Assembly: GCA_009783445.1 (NCBI GenBank)
Contig: WRFY01000117.1
Span: 1-51,638, forward strand
From: Candidatus Azobacteroides sp.
GTDB taxonomy: Bacteria > Bacteroidota > Bacteroidia > Bacteroidales > Azobacteroidaceae
Reading direction: 5' to 3'
DNA: 51,638 nt
Below the pieces are notes generated by a model, which worked only from the letters and a program-made list of their open reading frames with translations, had not been told where the DNA came from and searched no databases. Every line of letters starts with the position of its first letter. Position 1 is the first letter of the stretch. Below are positions 7,964-18,041 of the stretch, in pieces. Both the position numbers and the translations under genes were made by a program.

Positions 7964-9436
7964 TCAACGTACCTTGTTTATTTCTATGCCTAATAGTTTA
8001 TCCAAATCGGCTTTGGAAGCCAAAAAGTTATAAATAGCCTGATTGAAGGCCAAGCTGGCCTGAGTCAATCCCAATTGGGCATTGTTCAAATCAAGCAAAG
8101 TCCCCATTCCGGTATCGTACAATTTCTGGGAAATTTCATATCCCTTTTTTGCCTGAGCTACCACGTCTTTGGTAGAAAATACCTGTTCCACATAATTAGT
8201 CATATTGTTGATATTATTGCTTATCGCCAATTTAAGATTGCGGACAACATCTTCGCGCTGCCATTTCATTTGCTCCAAAGAGATTTTTGTTTGGCGAATA
8301 TCGCTTGACTTTTTAAATCCGTCAAAAATAGGAATCGAAATGTTTAAACTGACTGTGGAGGTCGGATTCCACCGGTAGTCGCCGAATTTAAAATCGTTGC
8401 TCATCGACATATACAAGTAGTTTCCAGAAATGGAGATGCTTGGATAATACTGTGCTTTATATAATTCCAATGATTTTTGCAACTGCTCGGTTTGAATATC
8501 TATTTTTTTCAAATCGGAATTGAAGTCCAGCGATTGATCTGTTTTCACGACTTCATCGTAAAGACTATTTTCGTAATCCAGCAAGCTGCCGTTCAACTGG
8601 ATTTCCTGATCAATATCAATTCCCATCAAAGCTTTCAAGGATAAAAGCGCTATATTGTAAGCATTGTGGGCTTGAACTAAGTTGGGTTTGATATTCTTGG
8701 CGTTAACATCTGCGCGAATCAAATCGAATTCGGAGACAATTCCCTGCTTGAATTTATTGTTTATATCGTTGTAACTCAGAAGGGCATTGTCGTAGCTTTC
8801 TTGCAGTACCTGAAGAGCGTCTTTTGCCAGCAACACCCCGTAATAGGCTTTCCGGATCGAATTGACCATGTCGATTTTGGAAGCGCGTGCACTTTCCACC
8901 GCCAATTCTACATCCAAGCTCGATATTTCCAGACTTTTCCACAAGGTAGGGACTACTACCGGCCAATTCAATTCGAAACCGCCGGTCCAGTTATTGCTGC
9001 GGCCAATCTCAAACCCTTCATCCACCGGAGCAGCGGCTGCACTTTCTTCTGCCGCTTTTTTGAGAGCCTCTGTTACCGTTCCGGGAGTATAACCCTCTAC
9101 GGAGGCTGCAAAAGAGGCTTCCAGTATTGGTTGCATCATACTGCCCACATCAAATGCTCCATCCATGTACATGACTTGCTTTTTCACGGTACGGCTATAC
9201 TGTCCTATGGCGTCAATTTGTGGATACAAAGCCGATTGCGCTGATTTTTTTGCATATTTTTTTTTCTCAATTTCCAAATCAGCCACTTTTACAGTGGGAT
9301 TTTCACTCAAAGCAATTTCGATTGCCTTCTCCAACGTTAGTTCAACAGGGGCTGGCTTATTTTGGGCTTTTGCTACCCAAGGAATCAAAATCACTGCTAA
9401 TGCAATACTTAACTTTTTGCCTAAACTTGCACTCAT
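7964..9436 (-). CDS. TolC-family outer-membrane efflux channel
   Basis: This 490-residue protein has a signal peptide ending near AKAQ (residue about 25), then two repeats of the outer-membrane efflux protein domain. The first begins LTLEKAIEIALSENP; the second holds the long helices around SLELYKAQYYPSISISGNY. The length fits the TolC/OprM class. An insertion of about 60 residues rich in Ala and Glu after the first strand (MDGAFDVG... to AAPVDEG) is longer than in the second channel of this window. It forms the outer-membrane duct for the pump encoded downstream and lies 68 bp before the adaptor gene. Confidence 0.92.
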   Translation of the reverse strand: MSASLGKKLSIALAVILIPWVAKAQNKPAPVELTLEKAIEIALSENPTVKVADLEIEKKKYAKKSAQSALYPQIDAIGQYSRTVKKQVMYMDGAFDVGSMMQPILEASFAASVEGYTPGTVTEALKKAAEESAAAAPVDEGFEIGRSNNWTGGFELNWPVVVPTLWKSLEISSLDVELAVESARASKIDMVNSIRKAYYGVLLAKDALQVLQESYDNALLSYNDINNKFKQGIVSEFDLIRADVNAKNIKPNLVQAHNAYNIALLSLKALMGIDIDQEIQLNGSLLDYENSLYDEVVKTDQSLDFNSDLKKIDIQTEQLQKSLELYKAQYYPSISISGNYLYMSMSNDFKFGDYRWNPTSTVSLNISIPIFDGFKKSSDIRQTKISLEQMKWQREDVVRNLKLAISNNINNMTNYVEQVFSTKDVVAQAKKGYEISQKLYDTGMGTLLDLNNAQLGLTQASLAFNQAIYNFLASKADLDKLLGIEINKVR

Positions 9437-9512
9437 ACACTAATTAATTAAGTTATATTCTAATTTTGTAGACAATCCTGCAGAAAATACATTTTAAATT
9501 TTTGAGCCTCTT

Positions 9513-10145
9513 TTACTCCTCTTCCCGTCCATCTTCTTTCTTTTTCAAATTTTCCATAATCATATCCACTTTTTCGTTTCCAGCGGAAGTAGCAATTCCT
9601 CGTATAAAACTGAGTATAATTGCTTGTACGAATTCCCGCGTCGAATATTTATCCATTGGAAGATAATCGTCGTCCATCATGGCTTTGAACTGACTTCTTA
9701 CCAACCATAATATAATATCAAAATTAACGTCCGGTCGTATCAAACCTTGTTGTACGCCTTTATTCAACAAGGGTAATAAATAATGAATATCTTCTTTTTG
9801 CTTGCACTCCATTTTTTTGAAAATATGCGAATAGTATTTTTTCAAATCGTGCAGTACCGATCTGTTCAAGTTTCGCATTTCATTCATCTGTTGGGCATAA
9901 ACGTGCATCATCGTGTCGATCACATCTTCCGAGTTATTCGCTAAAGCTCTCATTTCTTCATCTGCTTTAGACATGCGTGCGCTGATGCATGCTTCCAAAA
10001 GTTCTTCCTTGTCGCGAAAAACTTCATACAACGTTCGTTTGGAAATACCCAATTCATTGGCTATATCGGACATGGTCATACTTTTCACTCCATTGTGAAA
10101 AAAGAGTAAGGAAGCCTTCTCGACGATTTTGTCTCTTAAATTCAT
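9513..10145 (-). CDS. TetR/AcrR-family transcriptional regulator
   Basis: The 210-residue protein has an N-terminal TetR helix-turn-helix (about residues 5-50): KIVEKASLLFFHNGVKSMTMSDIA, then ELGISKRTLYEVFRDKEEL, which is the classic recognition-helix wording. The rest is an all-helical ligand-binding and dimerisation region without a recognised subtype. It is the first gene of the efflux operon and lies 76 bp before the channel gene, so it very likely represses its own operon and responds to a pump substrate. No clear operator palindrome was found in the 246 bp upstream, which is AT-rich. Confidence 0.92.
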   Translation of the reverse strand: MNLRDKIVEKASLLFFHNGVKSMTMSDIANELGISKRTLYEVFRDKEELLEACISARMSKADEEMRALANNSEDVIDTMMHVYAQQMNEMRNLNRSVLHDLKKYYSHIFKKMECKQKEDIHYLLPLLNKGVQQGLIRPDVNFDIILWLVRSQFKAMMDDDYLPMDKYSTREFVQAIILSFIRGIATSAGNEKVDMIMENLKKKEDGREEE

Positions 10146-10391
10146 GTTTTCCTATTCGTGTTCTTGGGGCTATTTTATTCTGTTGAAACGCATGTTCCGC
10201 AGGGTTGTCAAAAATCGACTGCAAAGGAAATGAAAACTTTTGAAACAAAAAAAGTTTTTCTGTTTTATTTTCGTTAAAAAAAGTTTAAACACAGATTACG
10301 ATACAAAATTAATCTGCCTCCTTCCATAAAAAAATAAAAAAACGATAGCGAAAAAGGGTTTTTCGACTAACAGGGGTATTTTATCGACTAA

Positions 10392-11207
10392 TCACATTCC
10401 AAGCGTCTTAGCCACACGATTCATCTTCCCATTGAAAGATGCAAATACTCCAAAGCAGGCAATACAGCCGGCAATTTGTAGGGGAAGACTCAGTAGAACG
10501 CAGATGCTCATAGCTAAAGTAATGGCCGCAAATAGAGTTAAACAGTATTTTAAGGTAAATGCATTTGTAATCTTTCTGAATACAAAGTACGGAGCTAAGA
10601 AGAACATTATCGGCATATATATTCCAACCAGCAACATGCTTATTCTATGATCACAGAAATAACTGAAATATGGGTTTGTATTAACGCAAAGAAGATGTCC
10701 TGTTTGATCACTATTCGGCATCGGATGTCCAAGTATAAAGCCTGTCATGGAAAGCGCAAATCCCATAAACAACAAAATCGACAGAAATCTCATCAAAACT
10801 ATGATCCGATTGCTTGCTATAGTGGAAACGTCAAGATTTTTTGTTTCATCTGCCGGAATTATTACGCCTCTGCGGCGCACTTCGTTAGCAGCCGCTTTCG
10901 CGCAATAATATCCAGCGATAAGAACACTGAATAAGGCGAAAGATACAAAGCGGTCTGTTTTTCTATCGCGCATTATACCAGACCAATATGTTTTTTTAAT
11001 GTACTGCGAAACCCAAATTCCACTCTCTTCTCCCTTTCCGGGCAATTCCTCTCTTCCTTCACGTATCTGCCATTCGGCAGTATAATCAGGGTCTAACACG
11101 TTTTCCACAAGATAATTCATTGCAAAAAATCCCGCAACAATAACACAAAGTTCTATGATAAGCGCTATTTTTTTCATGTGTGTTTTATCTAACAATTGTA
11201 TTTTCAT
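10392..11207 (-). CDS. Unknown six-helix membrane protein
   Basis: The 271-residue protein is not recognised. Helices are predicted by eye near residues 12-34, 87-105, 138-163, 190-212, 222-240 and 243-262. A polar loop lies between helices 1 and 2 (residues 36-80; EGREELPGKGEESG). A second loop between helices 3 and 4 has two Cys (LLCVNTN... YFCDH). An alternative start at Met11 (11177) would remove a short leader. It follows the helicase gene on the same strand after 59 bp, so the two may be co-transcribed, but nothing ties their functions together. Confidence 0.6.
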   Translation of the reverse strand: MKIQLLDKTHMKKIALIIELCVIVAGFFAMNYLVENVLDPDYTAEWQIREGREELPGKGEESGIWVSQYIKKTYWSGIMRDRKTDRFVSFALFSVLIAGYYCAKAAANEVRRRGVIIPADETKNLDVSTIASNRIIVLMRFLSILLFMGFALSMTGFILGHPMPNSDQTGHLLCVNTNPYFSYFCDHRISMLLVGIYMPIMFFLAPYFVFRKITNAFTLKYCLTLFAAITLAMSICVLLSLPLQIAGCIACFGVFASFNGKMNRVAKTLGM

Positions 11208-11266
11208 TATTCGAGTCTTTCCTGTAACGAAAGCTTTATCGTTGCGGGCAAGTATCCTGATTTTTC

Positions 11267-13822
11267 CTATATCGTTGTCACTCTTTTCCTTTCAAAAAAA
11301 TTTGCAATGCAATCAATAAAATTAGTTTGCGACTTGGCATGTCCCCAAGGAGACTGAGTATGCAAAGTGATGTACAATTTTTTCTTCGATCTTGTCATGG
11401 CTACATAAAAGGCTCTTGCATCTTCCAATGTCCGTTCCTGAATTTGCTTGAGAATTTTCATTTTTTCTTCTTCAGAACGAGCATTCCTATAATTTTTTTC
11501 CAACATCCATACATAGGGATAAATATCATTTGTCGCTTCGGCAACAATCACGTTATCAAATTCTAATCCTTTTGCCTTATAAACGGTTGAAACAACAACT
11601 TTTTCTGTTCCAAGATACAAATCAGATTCTTTGAACATTCTGTATTCCGGCAAATATTTATCTATTTTTTGCCGCAAGTTCAGTTTGGCGCCTTTATCTG
11701 TATAAAAGTCAATGTGTTTGAGTAATTTATCTATTTCTTTCATTTCGTCGTCACTGTATGGATTGTAATCAAAATACTGGCAAATAATTTTCGATAATTG
11801 CTCGCAACTATTTAATTCTTGTTGAATAAGAGAAAAAAGAGGTTTGAATTTTACAATGAATTTATTAAAAATTAACTTGTTCTGTAAATCTGATAAATAA
11901 TTATTTTGAGATTGTTTGAGGCCGTTGTAAAAATCGAGATTTAATTTTTCTATCAACGCAACGGTTGCTTTAACATCATCCAGTGCGTTGTGAGAATTTA
12001 CGCCTTCTACGTTTAAGAAGTCCAACAAATTGCTCAATTTATAAGAAGCTAAATTTGGATAAATCAGTTTGGTTATATTTATTGAATCAAATTGATGTTC
12101 GCAGTAGTCAGAAAGAGATTTTTTGCAATAACGCTGAAGATTATGTTCCAATATACTATAATCGTATCCTATATTATGTGCAACCAATACCGCATTTTCA
12201 CCCATAAATTGCATAAATTCCAACAGTCCTTTTTCGTGTGAAACTGCGTAAGAATTCAAATATGCTTGTGATATATGGTGTATCTTTTCAGATTCCGTGA
12301 CATCTTTTTCGGTATTGATGTAAACCTCAAAAGTATCTTTAATTTGTCCATTTGCTATTTTTACTGCGGCAATTTGGATAATATCATCGTTTTCTGTATT
12401 AAGTCCTGTTGTTTCTGTGTCAAAAACAATCATCTCTTTGTTTGAAAAAATAGTAAAAAATTCGTTCAATCGAGAAGATGTTTCGTGGTATTTCAAAATA
12501 TCAATTGGCGTCATCCCTTTGTTATTCAGATTATTTATAAATGCTCTGCATTCTTTTAAAGTCTTTATTATATCAAACTCATAAAAAATTCTCGCCCAAG
12601 ATAACCGATCGTATTCATTCTGAAAAATAGAGAATAATGCCATTAATCCTTTCACCGATTTTCTACGAAAAAGATCAAAACCTGAAATTTTGAAATGCGG
12701 AATACCTTGCCGTTTCAAGGAGTCGCTAACACTATCCGCCGATTTATTGAATCGTACAATAATGGCAGTTTTATCCTCATTGAAAAGTAGTGGCGGAAGA
12801 ATATTTTTTGAAATATAATTTGCTTCATTCATTATCGTCCCTTTTATTTCAAATAAACATAAAGCCTTTTCAGGCGGTTGTTCGGTTGCATGGGAAAAAG
12901 GTCTTTGTTTCCAAGTCGGCGTCCAATGGGTTTCAGCATATTTTATGTAGATGTCTAATAAATAAGAAGGAGAACGAAAATTTTTACATAAATTCAAAAC
13001 ACTGTTTTTAGGATTACTTTTGCATATCTTTTCAATATGATGTAAAGAATCTAATTTTGCGCCCATAAACGAAAATATTGCCTGTTCGTAATCGCCAAAA
13101 TATACAACAAGTGCGTTTGGGGCTGTTATTTCGTGAATAATTGCCCACTGCAAGGGATTCAAATCCTGCACTTCATCTACTTGCAGCCAGGTGAATTGTG
13201 ATAACAAAAGTTGTTTTTTATCTGTATGCGTTAAATGATAATACGTTAATGTCAATAAATCATCAAAATCCAAATAATTATTTTTCTGCTTCCCTTTGTT
13301 ATATGCTTCACAAAGCGCTTTTGCCGTCCAAAGGTCAGGAATATCCGAACCTTTTGGTTTCAAAAACAAATCTTCGGAAAATCCCAACTCTTTTTGTTTA
13401 AGATAAGTCGCCAATTTAAGAAGGTCTGGATTATAAACAGAGGGATAGTTCAATTCCCTTTTTAATTCTTCAAACATTTGGTTTGTATCCTCTTCGTCTA
13501 AAATGCTGGTATTTAATGGTATTAGATTATTTTGAAACAAAAACAAAGAACAAAAACGGTGAACATTGCCGATGATTATATCGCTATTCGGATATTTATC
13601 CTCTATCCGCTCTTTCATCCCTTTTGCAGCCCTATTGGTAAATGTAAGGCAGATAATGTTGTTTTCTGGCAGGCCGCTGTTTTTAGCGTCGAAAACTCGC
13701 TGCGCAAGCAATTCCGTTTTTCCGCTTCCCGGAGGTGCAAGCGCCAAATGGATGCCTTCTTTAAGGTCTAATACTTTTTGTTGCTCTTCTATTGGCGTAA
13801 ACTCTTTTTTCATTTTTTGCAA
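11267..13822 (-). CDS. UvrD/Rep-like SF1 helicase with inserted DEDDh exonuclease domain
   Basis: The 851-residue protein combines two enzymes. SF1A helicase motifs run in order: Walker A APPGSGKT (29-36), motif Ia LTFTNRAA (59-66), DEVQD (216-220), GDYEQAIF (243-250), NFRSP (281-285), then VSTVYKAKGLEF (744-755) and AFYVAMTRSKKKL (804-816). Between motifs IV and V, from about 463 to 630, lies a DnaQ-type 3'-5' exonuclease with all five residues: Asp468, Glu470, Asp554, His611 and Asp616. The exonuclease therefore sits inside helicase domain 2 and not at an end. A role in DNA repair or end processing is inferred. The arrangement may be a known Bacteroidota architecture. Confidence 0.9.
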   Translation of the reverse strand: MQKMKKEFTPIEEQQKVLDLKEGIHLALAPPGSGKTELLAQRVFDAKNSGLPENNIICLTFTNRAAKGMKERIEDKYPNSDIIIGNVHRFCSLFLFQNNLIPLNTSILDEEDTNQMFEELKRELNYPSVYNPDLLKLATYLKQKELGFSEDLFLKPKGSDIPDLWTAKALCEAYNKGKQKNNYLDFDDLLTLTYYHLTHTDKKQLLLSQFTWLQVDEVQDLNPLQWAIIHEITAPNALVVYFGDYEQAIFSFMGAKLDSLHHIEKICKSNPKNSVLNLCKNFRSPSYLLDIYIKYAETHWTPTWKQRPFSHATEQPPEKALCLFEIKGTIMNEANYISKNILPPLLFNEDKTAIIVRFNKSADSVSDSLKRQGIPHFKISGFDLFRRKSVKGLMALFSIFQNEYDRLSWARIFYEFDIIKTLKECRAFINNLNNKGMTPIDILKYHETSSRLNEFFTIFSNKEMIVFDTETTGLNTENDDIIQIAAVKIANGQIKDTFEVYINTEKDVTESEKIHHISQAYLNSYAVSHEKGLLEFMQFMGENAVLVAHNIGYDYSILEHNLQRYCKKSLSDYCEHQFDSINITKLIYPNLASYKLSNLLDFLNVEGVNSHNALDDVKATVALIEKLNLDFYNGLKQSQNNYLSDLQNKLIFNKFIVKFKPLFSLIQQELNSCEQLSKIICQYFDYNPYSDDEMKEIDKLLKHIDFYTDKGAKLNLRQKIDKYLPEYRMFKESDLYLGTEKVVVSTVYKAKGLEFDNVIVAEATNDIYPYVWMLEKNYRNARSEEEKMKILKQIQERTLEDARAFYVAMTRSKKKLYITLHTQSPWGHAKSQTNFIDCIANFFERKRVTTI

Positions 13823-14174
13823 TTTTGAATAGATTATTCTTTTGTTGTTGGTTAATGTCGCCTTTCAATAGTCAAGGATTTATATTTAACTTTTATCAAT
13901 TTTTTTTTGCCCATCAGCCATCGCGTTCTATTTTGCAGTAGATCATCGTCTCTCTCAAAATCCTCAGGCACATGATGTTAAATATCTGTTTGTTTTCTCT
14001 TAATTCTTTAATCTTATTTGCAAAAAGCATCCTTGTAGATTTCATCCCTGTCTATTTTCAACAAAAATACAATTTTTTCTCTGAATTGAGATGGGTTATT
14101 TATTTTTAATTTTCAATTTCTAATTAAATCGGAGCTTGATATCTTCTTAGGCTTTTTCATTTCTTATTCGATTT
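13823..14174. other. 352-bp AT-rich gap, no gene seen
   Basis: This region lies between two minus-strand genes, the helicase (downstream) and the EEP lipoprotein that ends the PUL. No open frame with coding character, RNA fold or clear promoter was found. It should contain the helicase promoter and the PUL terminator, neither of which could be placed. Confidence 0.5.
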
Positions 14175-15026
14175 CTACCGAATTTTCAGACGAGTATATA
14201 CAACCGAATGATCTGAAATATACCGGTCGTTTTGTTTTGCGGGTAATACTTTATGTTCCATCGTTTTTATACCCTTGCTTACAAAGACGTAATCAATAAA
14301 CTCCCGTTTTTCTTCGGGAACTCTGCCAAAGCCGTGAAAAGTCCATTGCGGACCCTCTTTGGATTCAGCGATATCCCTTGTATGCATCCATTCGTCCGAT
14401 TCGATGATAGGCTGGATGACTTCCGATTCGGGAGAAGCATTAAAATCTCCGGTTATTATTACCGGCAATCCTTCGCTTAATCTCTTTGTTTGGCTTAGAA
14501 GGAGATTTACGCCTTCCCGACGGGCCTGTTTCCCTACATGATCGAGATGCGTATTGATGAAGAAAAATTGTTTTTTGGTTTTTTTCTCCATGAATATCGC
14601 CCAGGTAGCGATACGCTCGCAAGCGCCGTCCCAACCTCTTGAGCCTGCCCGATCGGGCGTTTCGCTCAACCAGAAATATCCTGATTTTATCTCTTTGAAA
14701 CGTTCTCTTTGGTATAAAATGGCGCTGTATTCTCCTTTTTCTACTCCGTCTTCCCGTCCTACCCCAATGCTATTGTAGTCAGAAAGCAACCATTTGAAAT
14801 CGTTCAGTTGGTTTACAAGCGCTTCCTGAATCCCGACTACATCTGTATTCTGATCTTGAATGGTCTGAGCGGCTATTTCCTTCCGATATTGCCAATTGTT
14901 GAGGCTGTCTTCTGGGTTATCGTAACGGATGTTGAAGCTCATCACATTCAACTCCAATGGTTTACTGTTACACGAAGCAAAAGCAAGAGCCATTAATAAA
15001 ATATAAAAAAATTTCTTCTTATTCAT
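14175..15026 (-). CDS. Endonuclease/exonuclease/phosphatase (EEP) family lipoprotein
   Basis: The 283-residue protein is a lipoprotein (FASC, Cys19) with a complete EEP (DNase I-like) active site: FNIR (Asn32), IQEA (Glu68), NTHLDH (His160, Asp162), GDFNASP (Asp194, Asn196), FIDYVF (Asp245) and SDH (Asp272, His273). These residues hold a divalent metal and cleave phosphodiesters. It starts 11 bp after the GH92 gene, so it is part of the PUL. In that setting a lipid-anchored enzyme of this fold probably removes a phosphodiester-linked group from a glycan, or phosphate from a glycolipid, and does not cut DNA. That role is inferred from context only. Confidence 0.87.
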   Translation of the reverse strand: MNKKKFFYILLMALAFASCNSKPLELNVMSFNIRYDNPEDSLNNWQYRKEIAAQTIQDQNTDVVGIQEALVNQLNDFKWLLSDYNSIGVGREDGVEKGEYSAILYQRERFKEIKSGYFWLSETPDRAGSRGWDGACERIATWAIFMEKKTKKQFFFINTHLDHVGKQARREGVNLLLSQTKRLSEGLPVIITGDFNASPESEVIQPIIESDEWMHTRDIAESKEGPQWTFHGFGRVPEEKREFIDYVFVSKGIKTMEHKVLPAKQNDRYISDHSVVYTRLKIR

Positions 15027-15037
15027 TTGTATTGCAT

Positions 15038-17965
15038 TTATTTCACAAACAAGTTTGCTGCTGGAATCGGCTCAAACTGCGATGAACCGGGTATTTTCCA
15101 GGCCCAGCTTAATTCTTCTTCCTCATAATTTTCAAAATATAAAAGCTTGTAAAAATGGTATCCCTTTTTCAAAGCCGTACGTCTAGTTGCCATAACCGCA
15201 GCATGTGAGCCGTCATTATCGACAATTTTTTCATTGTCTATATACAATGCGCTTCCATCGTCTGATTTAGTCATAAACTCATACACTCCATCCTGAGGAG
15301 CAAAAAGAAGGCCTGTAAATATATAGGCAAAGTGGTCTGTCCGTTTGGCTTCTCTGATAGAGGGTTCCGGCATGATTCCTTTGGCTGAGAGCGAAGACTT
15401 TTCAATCTGCTCAACCAAGCGATACTTTCCCTCAAAATAACAGTAGCGGGTTCCATTTTCTAAAGCCTGAATCGTCTGCGGCCTGTGAAATTGGGCCTTT
15501 GTTGCTTGAATCTCAAAAATACGGCTGGGAGCATATCCTTCCTTATATGCTCTGGCTTTAAGAATTGAGCTGTTGGTCAATAGAATCGGATGGGCATACA
15601 ACAGGGATGTTTCATCCGGGTCTTTTCCGTTCAGCGTATAATAGATAACTGCGTCTTGGGTTGTTGAAGCCAAATCCACTTCTATGCTGTCGATAAAGAG
15701 ATTTAAGTCTTTTGTTGTGTAGGGAATAGATGCCGCTTTTCCTTGCGTCAGAGAATAAGGACGATCAGCCTCATTCACTCCTCTGCTTTTATTGGGAGTC
15801 GGTCGTAATACAAATTGCAGGAGCCCGCCTTGCATCAAGTCCTGATAAGTGATGTAATTTTTCGTAATTTCTTTCCCGTTCAGGATTACTCGGTCGATAT
15901 AACCGTTTTTTTGAGGATTGTTCGCCCTGATTGTCAACCGTTTTCCGTTAGCCAGCTTTACGGTTGATTTTTCAAATAAAGGCGTTGTCAGCACGAATTG
16001 ATTCGATCCAGGACATACGGAATAAAAGCCCAAACTGCTGAGGATATACCATGCCGACATTTGTCCGCAGTCTTCGTTTCCGCAAATTCCTTCAGGAGTT
16101 GGTTGATACATTTCGGAAAGTATGCGGCGCGTCATTGCTTGGGTTTTCCACGGCTGTCCCGCATAGTTATACAGATACGCTATGTGATGGCTCGGTTCAT
16201 TCCCGTGCGCATATTGTCCGATCAGACCCGTAATGTCCGCCATTTTTCCGTCTATTCGCGCATCAACGACAAACAGACTGTCCAATTGCTCAATAAAAAC
16301 CTCTTTTCCGCCAAAAAGTTCGATCATTCCGTTTACGTCGTGAGGAACGAAAAAGCGGTATTGCCAAGCGGTTGCTTCGGTATAGGCGCGGGCCGGTTCC
16401 AATGGATTGAAGGGCGTATCCCAGTTGCCGTCCATCCGTTTTCCTCTGAAAAATCGAGTGCATCCATCGAATACCCGAATATAAGATAATGCCCGTTCGG
16501 TATATTGTTTCGATTCGTCTTCTTTTCCCAGTTCTTTGGCAATCTGTGCTATGCACCAGTCGTCATACGCATATTCGAGCAAACAGGATACCGACTCTTT
16601 TTTGATATTGGAAGGAATAAAGCCATACTTTACGTAGTAATCTAAACCTTTTGTATTTTTATTAGACGATACTTTCATTGTTTCGTAAGCCTTCTGTATA
16701 TCGAACCCTCTGATTCCTTTCCTGTAAACGTCTGTAATTACCGAGACGGAATGATAGCCTATCATGGTACGGGTCTCTCCTGCCGACAGCGGCCAAATTG
16801 GAAGTTCGCCCGAAGCATCGTACATCTCCAGATACGACTGAATCATATCGGTTACAAGGGTCGTATCGGTAAGCGTAAGCAAGGGATTCCAAGCCCGGAA
16901 TGTATCCCAGATGGAAAAAGTTGAATAATATTTTCGACCGGCGGTTTGCCGGCCTATGGTACTGTCATGGCGGCGATACTCTCCATTCAGATCGCTCATC
17001 GTATTCGGAACGATCATCGAATGGTAAACAGCCGTATAAAAATTTTTCAAATCCGCTTTGTTACCTCCTTCTACTGTGATGCCGGAAAGAGCTTTGATCC
17101 ATAAATTGCGAGCCTGATTATGTACTGCGTCAAAGTCAAATCCTTCCGCCTCCCGATCTAAATTTTCCCTTGCATTGGATTCGCTGACAACCGATATTCC
17201 CACTTTCACAACAATAGGTTCTCCCGTCGATACTCCGAATTTTGCGATCATTTGCTGATTACTGCTTTTCGGATTCTCATTTCTATCTAAAATAGCGCCG
17301 TCGCAGATATGCTCTACCGATTGAAAATCTTTTGAAAATCGAGCTGCGAAAAATAGGTATTGGTTGCTTACCCATCCCTGTGAACGGCGCATTCCTGTTA
17401 TTTCATTCTTTGCGGTTTGCCTAATAACCAGCGAATCGATGGTCTCATTAGCCAGCAAATGCGCCATATCGATGATTATCGACTCGTTTTTTCCTTTCCC
17501 GAAAGTATAACGATGGACGCCGGTATAGGTAGTAGCCGTCAACTCGACTTTTATATCTTCTTCTTCAAAAAATACGGAATAATATCCGGGGGCCGCTTTT
17601 TCTTTTTTATGGGAAAAAACAAGCGGTTCAAAAATAGAACCTTCCGGATTTAGTTTTATCTCTTTAGAAGTAGGGTGAAACAAAATATCGCCCAAATCGG
17701 CACAACCGGTACCGCTCAAATGAGTGTGGGAGAATCCCAATATGGAAGAATCGTTGTAGTGATAACCTGAACAAGCGTCCCAGTCGCCTGTACGAGTATC
17801 GGGACTCAATTGTACGGCTCCGTATGGAATAGTAGCTCCGGGGTAGGTATGTCCGTGAAAACCAGTACCAATAAAGGGATCTACATAGTCGATTGGTTCT
17901 TTCAGACCGACAGAACAATCGCTGAATAAAAGAATAAATGGAAGTAAAAGAAAAAATAGTTTCAT
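15038..17965 (-). CDS. GH92 alpha-mannosidase with C-terminal PA14 domain
   Basis: The gene encodes 975 residues from the ATG at 17965. A longer frame to 18013 adds 16 residues with no signal peptide, while the chosen start gives MKLFFLLLPFILLFSDC, a proper lipoprotein signal (Cys17). Residues about 25-725 form the two-domain GH92 exo-alpha-mannosidase, with YVDPFIGTG at the front, GNEPSHH (588-594) whose Glu590 should be the acid by analogy with characterised family members, and GNEDCGQMSAWY (629-640). These enzymes need calcium and invert. Then come a chitobiase-C-like module (about 755-822) and a PA14 domain (about 865-970), both likely glycan-binding. It follows susD after 76 bp. Confidence 0.94.
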   Translation of the reverse strand: MKLFFLLLPFILLFSDCSVGLKEPIDYVDPFIGTGFHGHTYPGATIPYGAVQLSPDTRTGDWDACSGYHYNDSSILGFSHTHLSGTGCADLGDILFHPTSKEIKLNPEGSIFEPLVFSHKKEKAAPGYYSVFFEEEDIKVELTATTYTGVHRYTFGKGKNESIIIDMAHLLANETIDSLVIRQTAKNEITGMRRSQGWVSNQYLFFAARFSKDFQSVEHICDGAILDRNENPKSSNQQMIAKFGVSTGEPIVVKVGISVVSESNARENLDREAEGFDFDAVHNQARNLWIKALSGITVEGGNKADLKNFYTAVYHSMIVPNTMSDLNGEYRRHDSTIGRQTAGRKYYSTFSIWDTFRAWNPLLTLTDTTLVTDMIQSYLEMYDASGELPIWPLSAGETRTMIGYHSVSVITDVYRKGIRGFDIQKAYETMKVSSNKNTKGLDYYVKYGFIPSNIKKESVSCLLEYAYDDWCIAQIAKELGKEDESKQYTERALSYIRVFDGCTRFFRGKRMDGNWDTPFNPLEPARAYTEATAWQYRFFVPHDVNGMIELFGGKEVFIEQLDSLFVVDARIDGKMADITGLIGQYAHGNEPSHHIAYLYNYAGQPWKTQAMTRRILSEMYQPTPEGICGNEDCGQMSAWYILSSLGFYSVCPGSNQFVLTTPLFEKSTVKLANGKRLTIRANNPQKNGYIDRVILNGKEITKNYITYQDLMQGGLLQFVLRPTPNKSRGVNEADRPYSLTQGKAASIPYTTKDLNLFIDSIEVDLASTTQDAVIYYTLNGKDPDETSLLYAHPILLTNSSILKARAYKEGYAPSRIFEIQATKAQFHRPQTIQALENGTRYCYFEGKYRLVEQIEKSSLSAKGIMPEPSIREAKRTDHFAYIFTGLLFAPQDGVYEFMTKSDDGSALYIDNEKIVDNDGSHAAVMATRRTALKKGYHFYKLLYFENYEEEELSWAWKIPGSSQFEPIPAANLFVK

Positions 17966-18041
17966 TTTTCGTGATTTTGACTGCCGAGGGCTGTCCCAAA
18001 AGCGCCGTGCCATTGCAATCGGTATTTATTTTGCATTCTTA

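Noticed and set aside
10146..10391. Operator or promoter for the TetR-led efflux operon
   Set aside because: A TAnnTTTG-like box exists near 10300 on the minus strand but has no matching -33 box, and no palindrome of operator size was found.
11208..11266. Terminator between helicase and membrane protein genes
   Set aside because: The possible stem (CAACGA with TCGTTA) is short, imperfect and lacks a U-run.
17966..18013. Upstream start for GH92
   Set aside because: It adds 16 polar residues ahead of a complete lipoprotein signal peptide.
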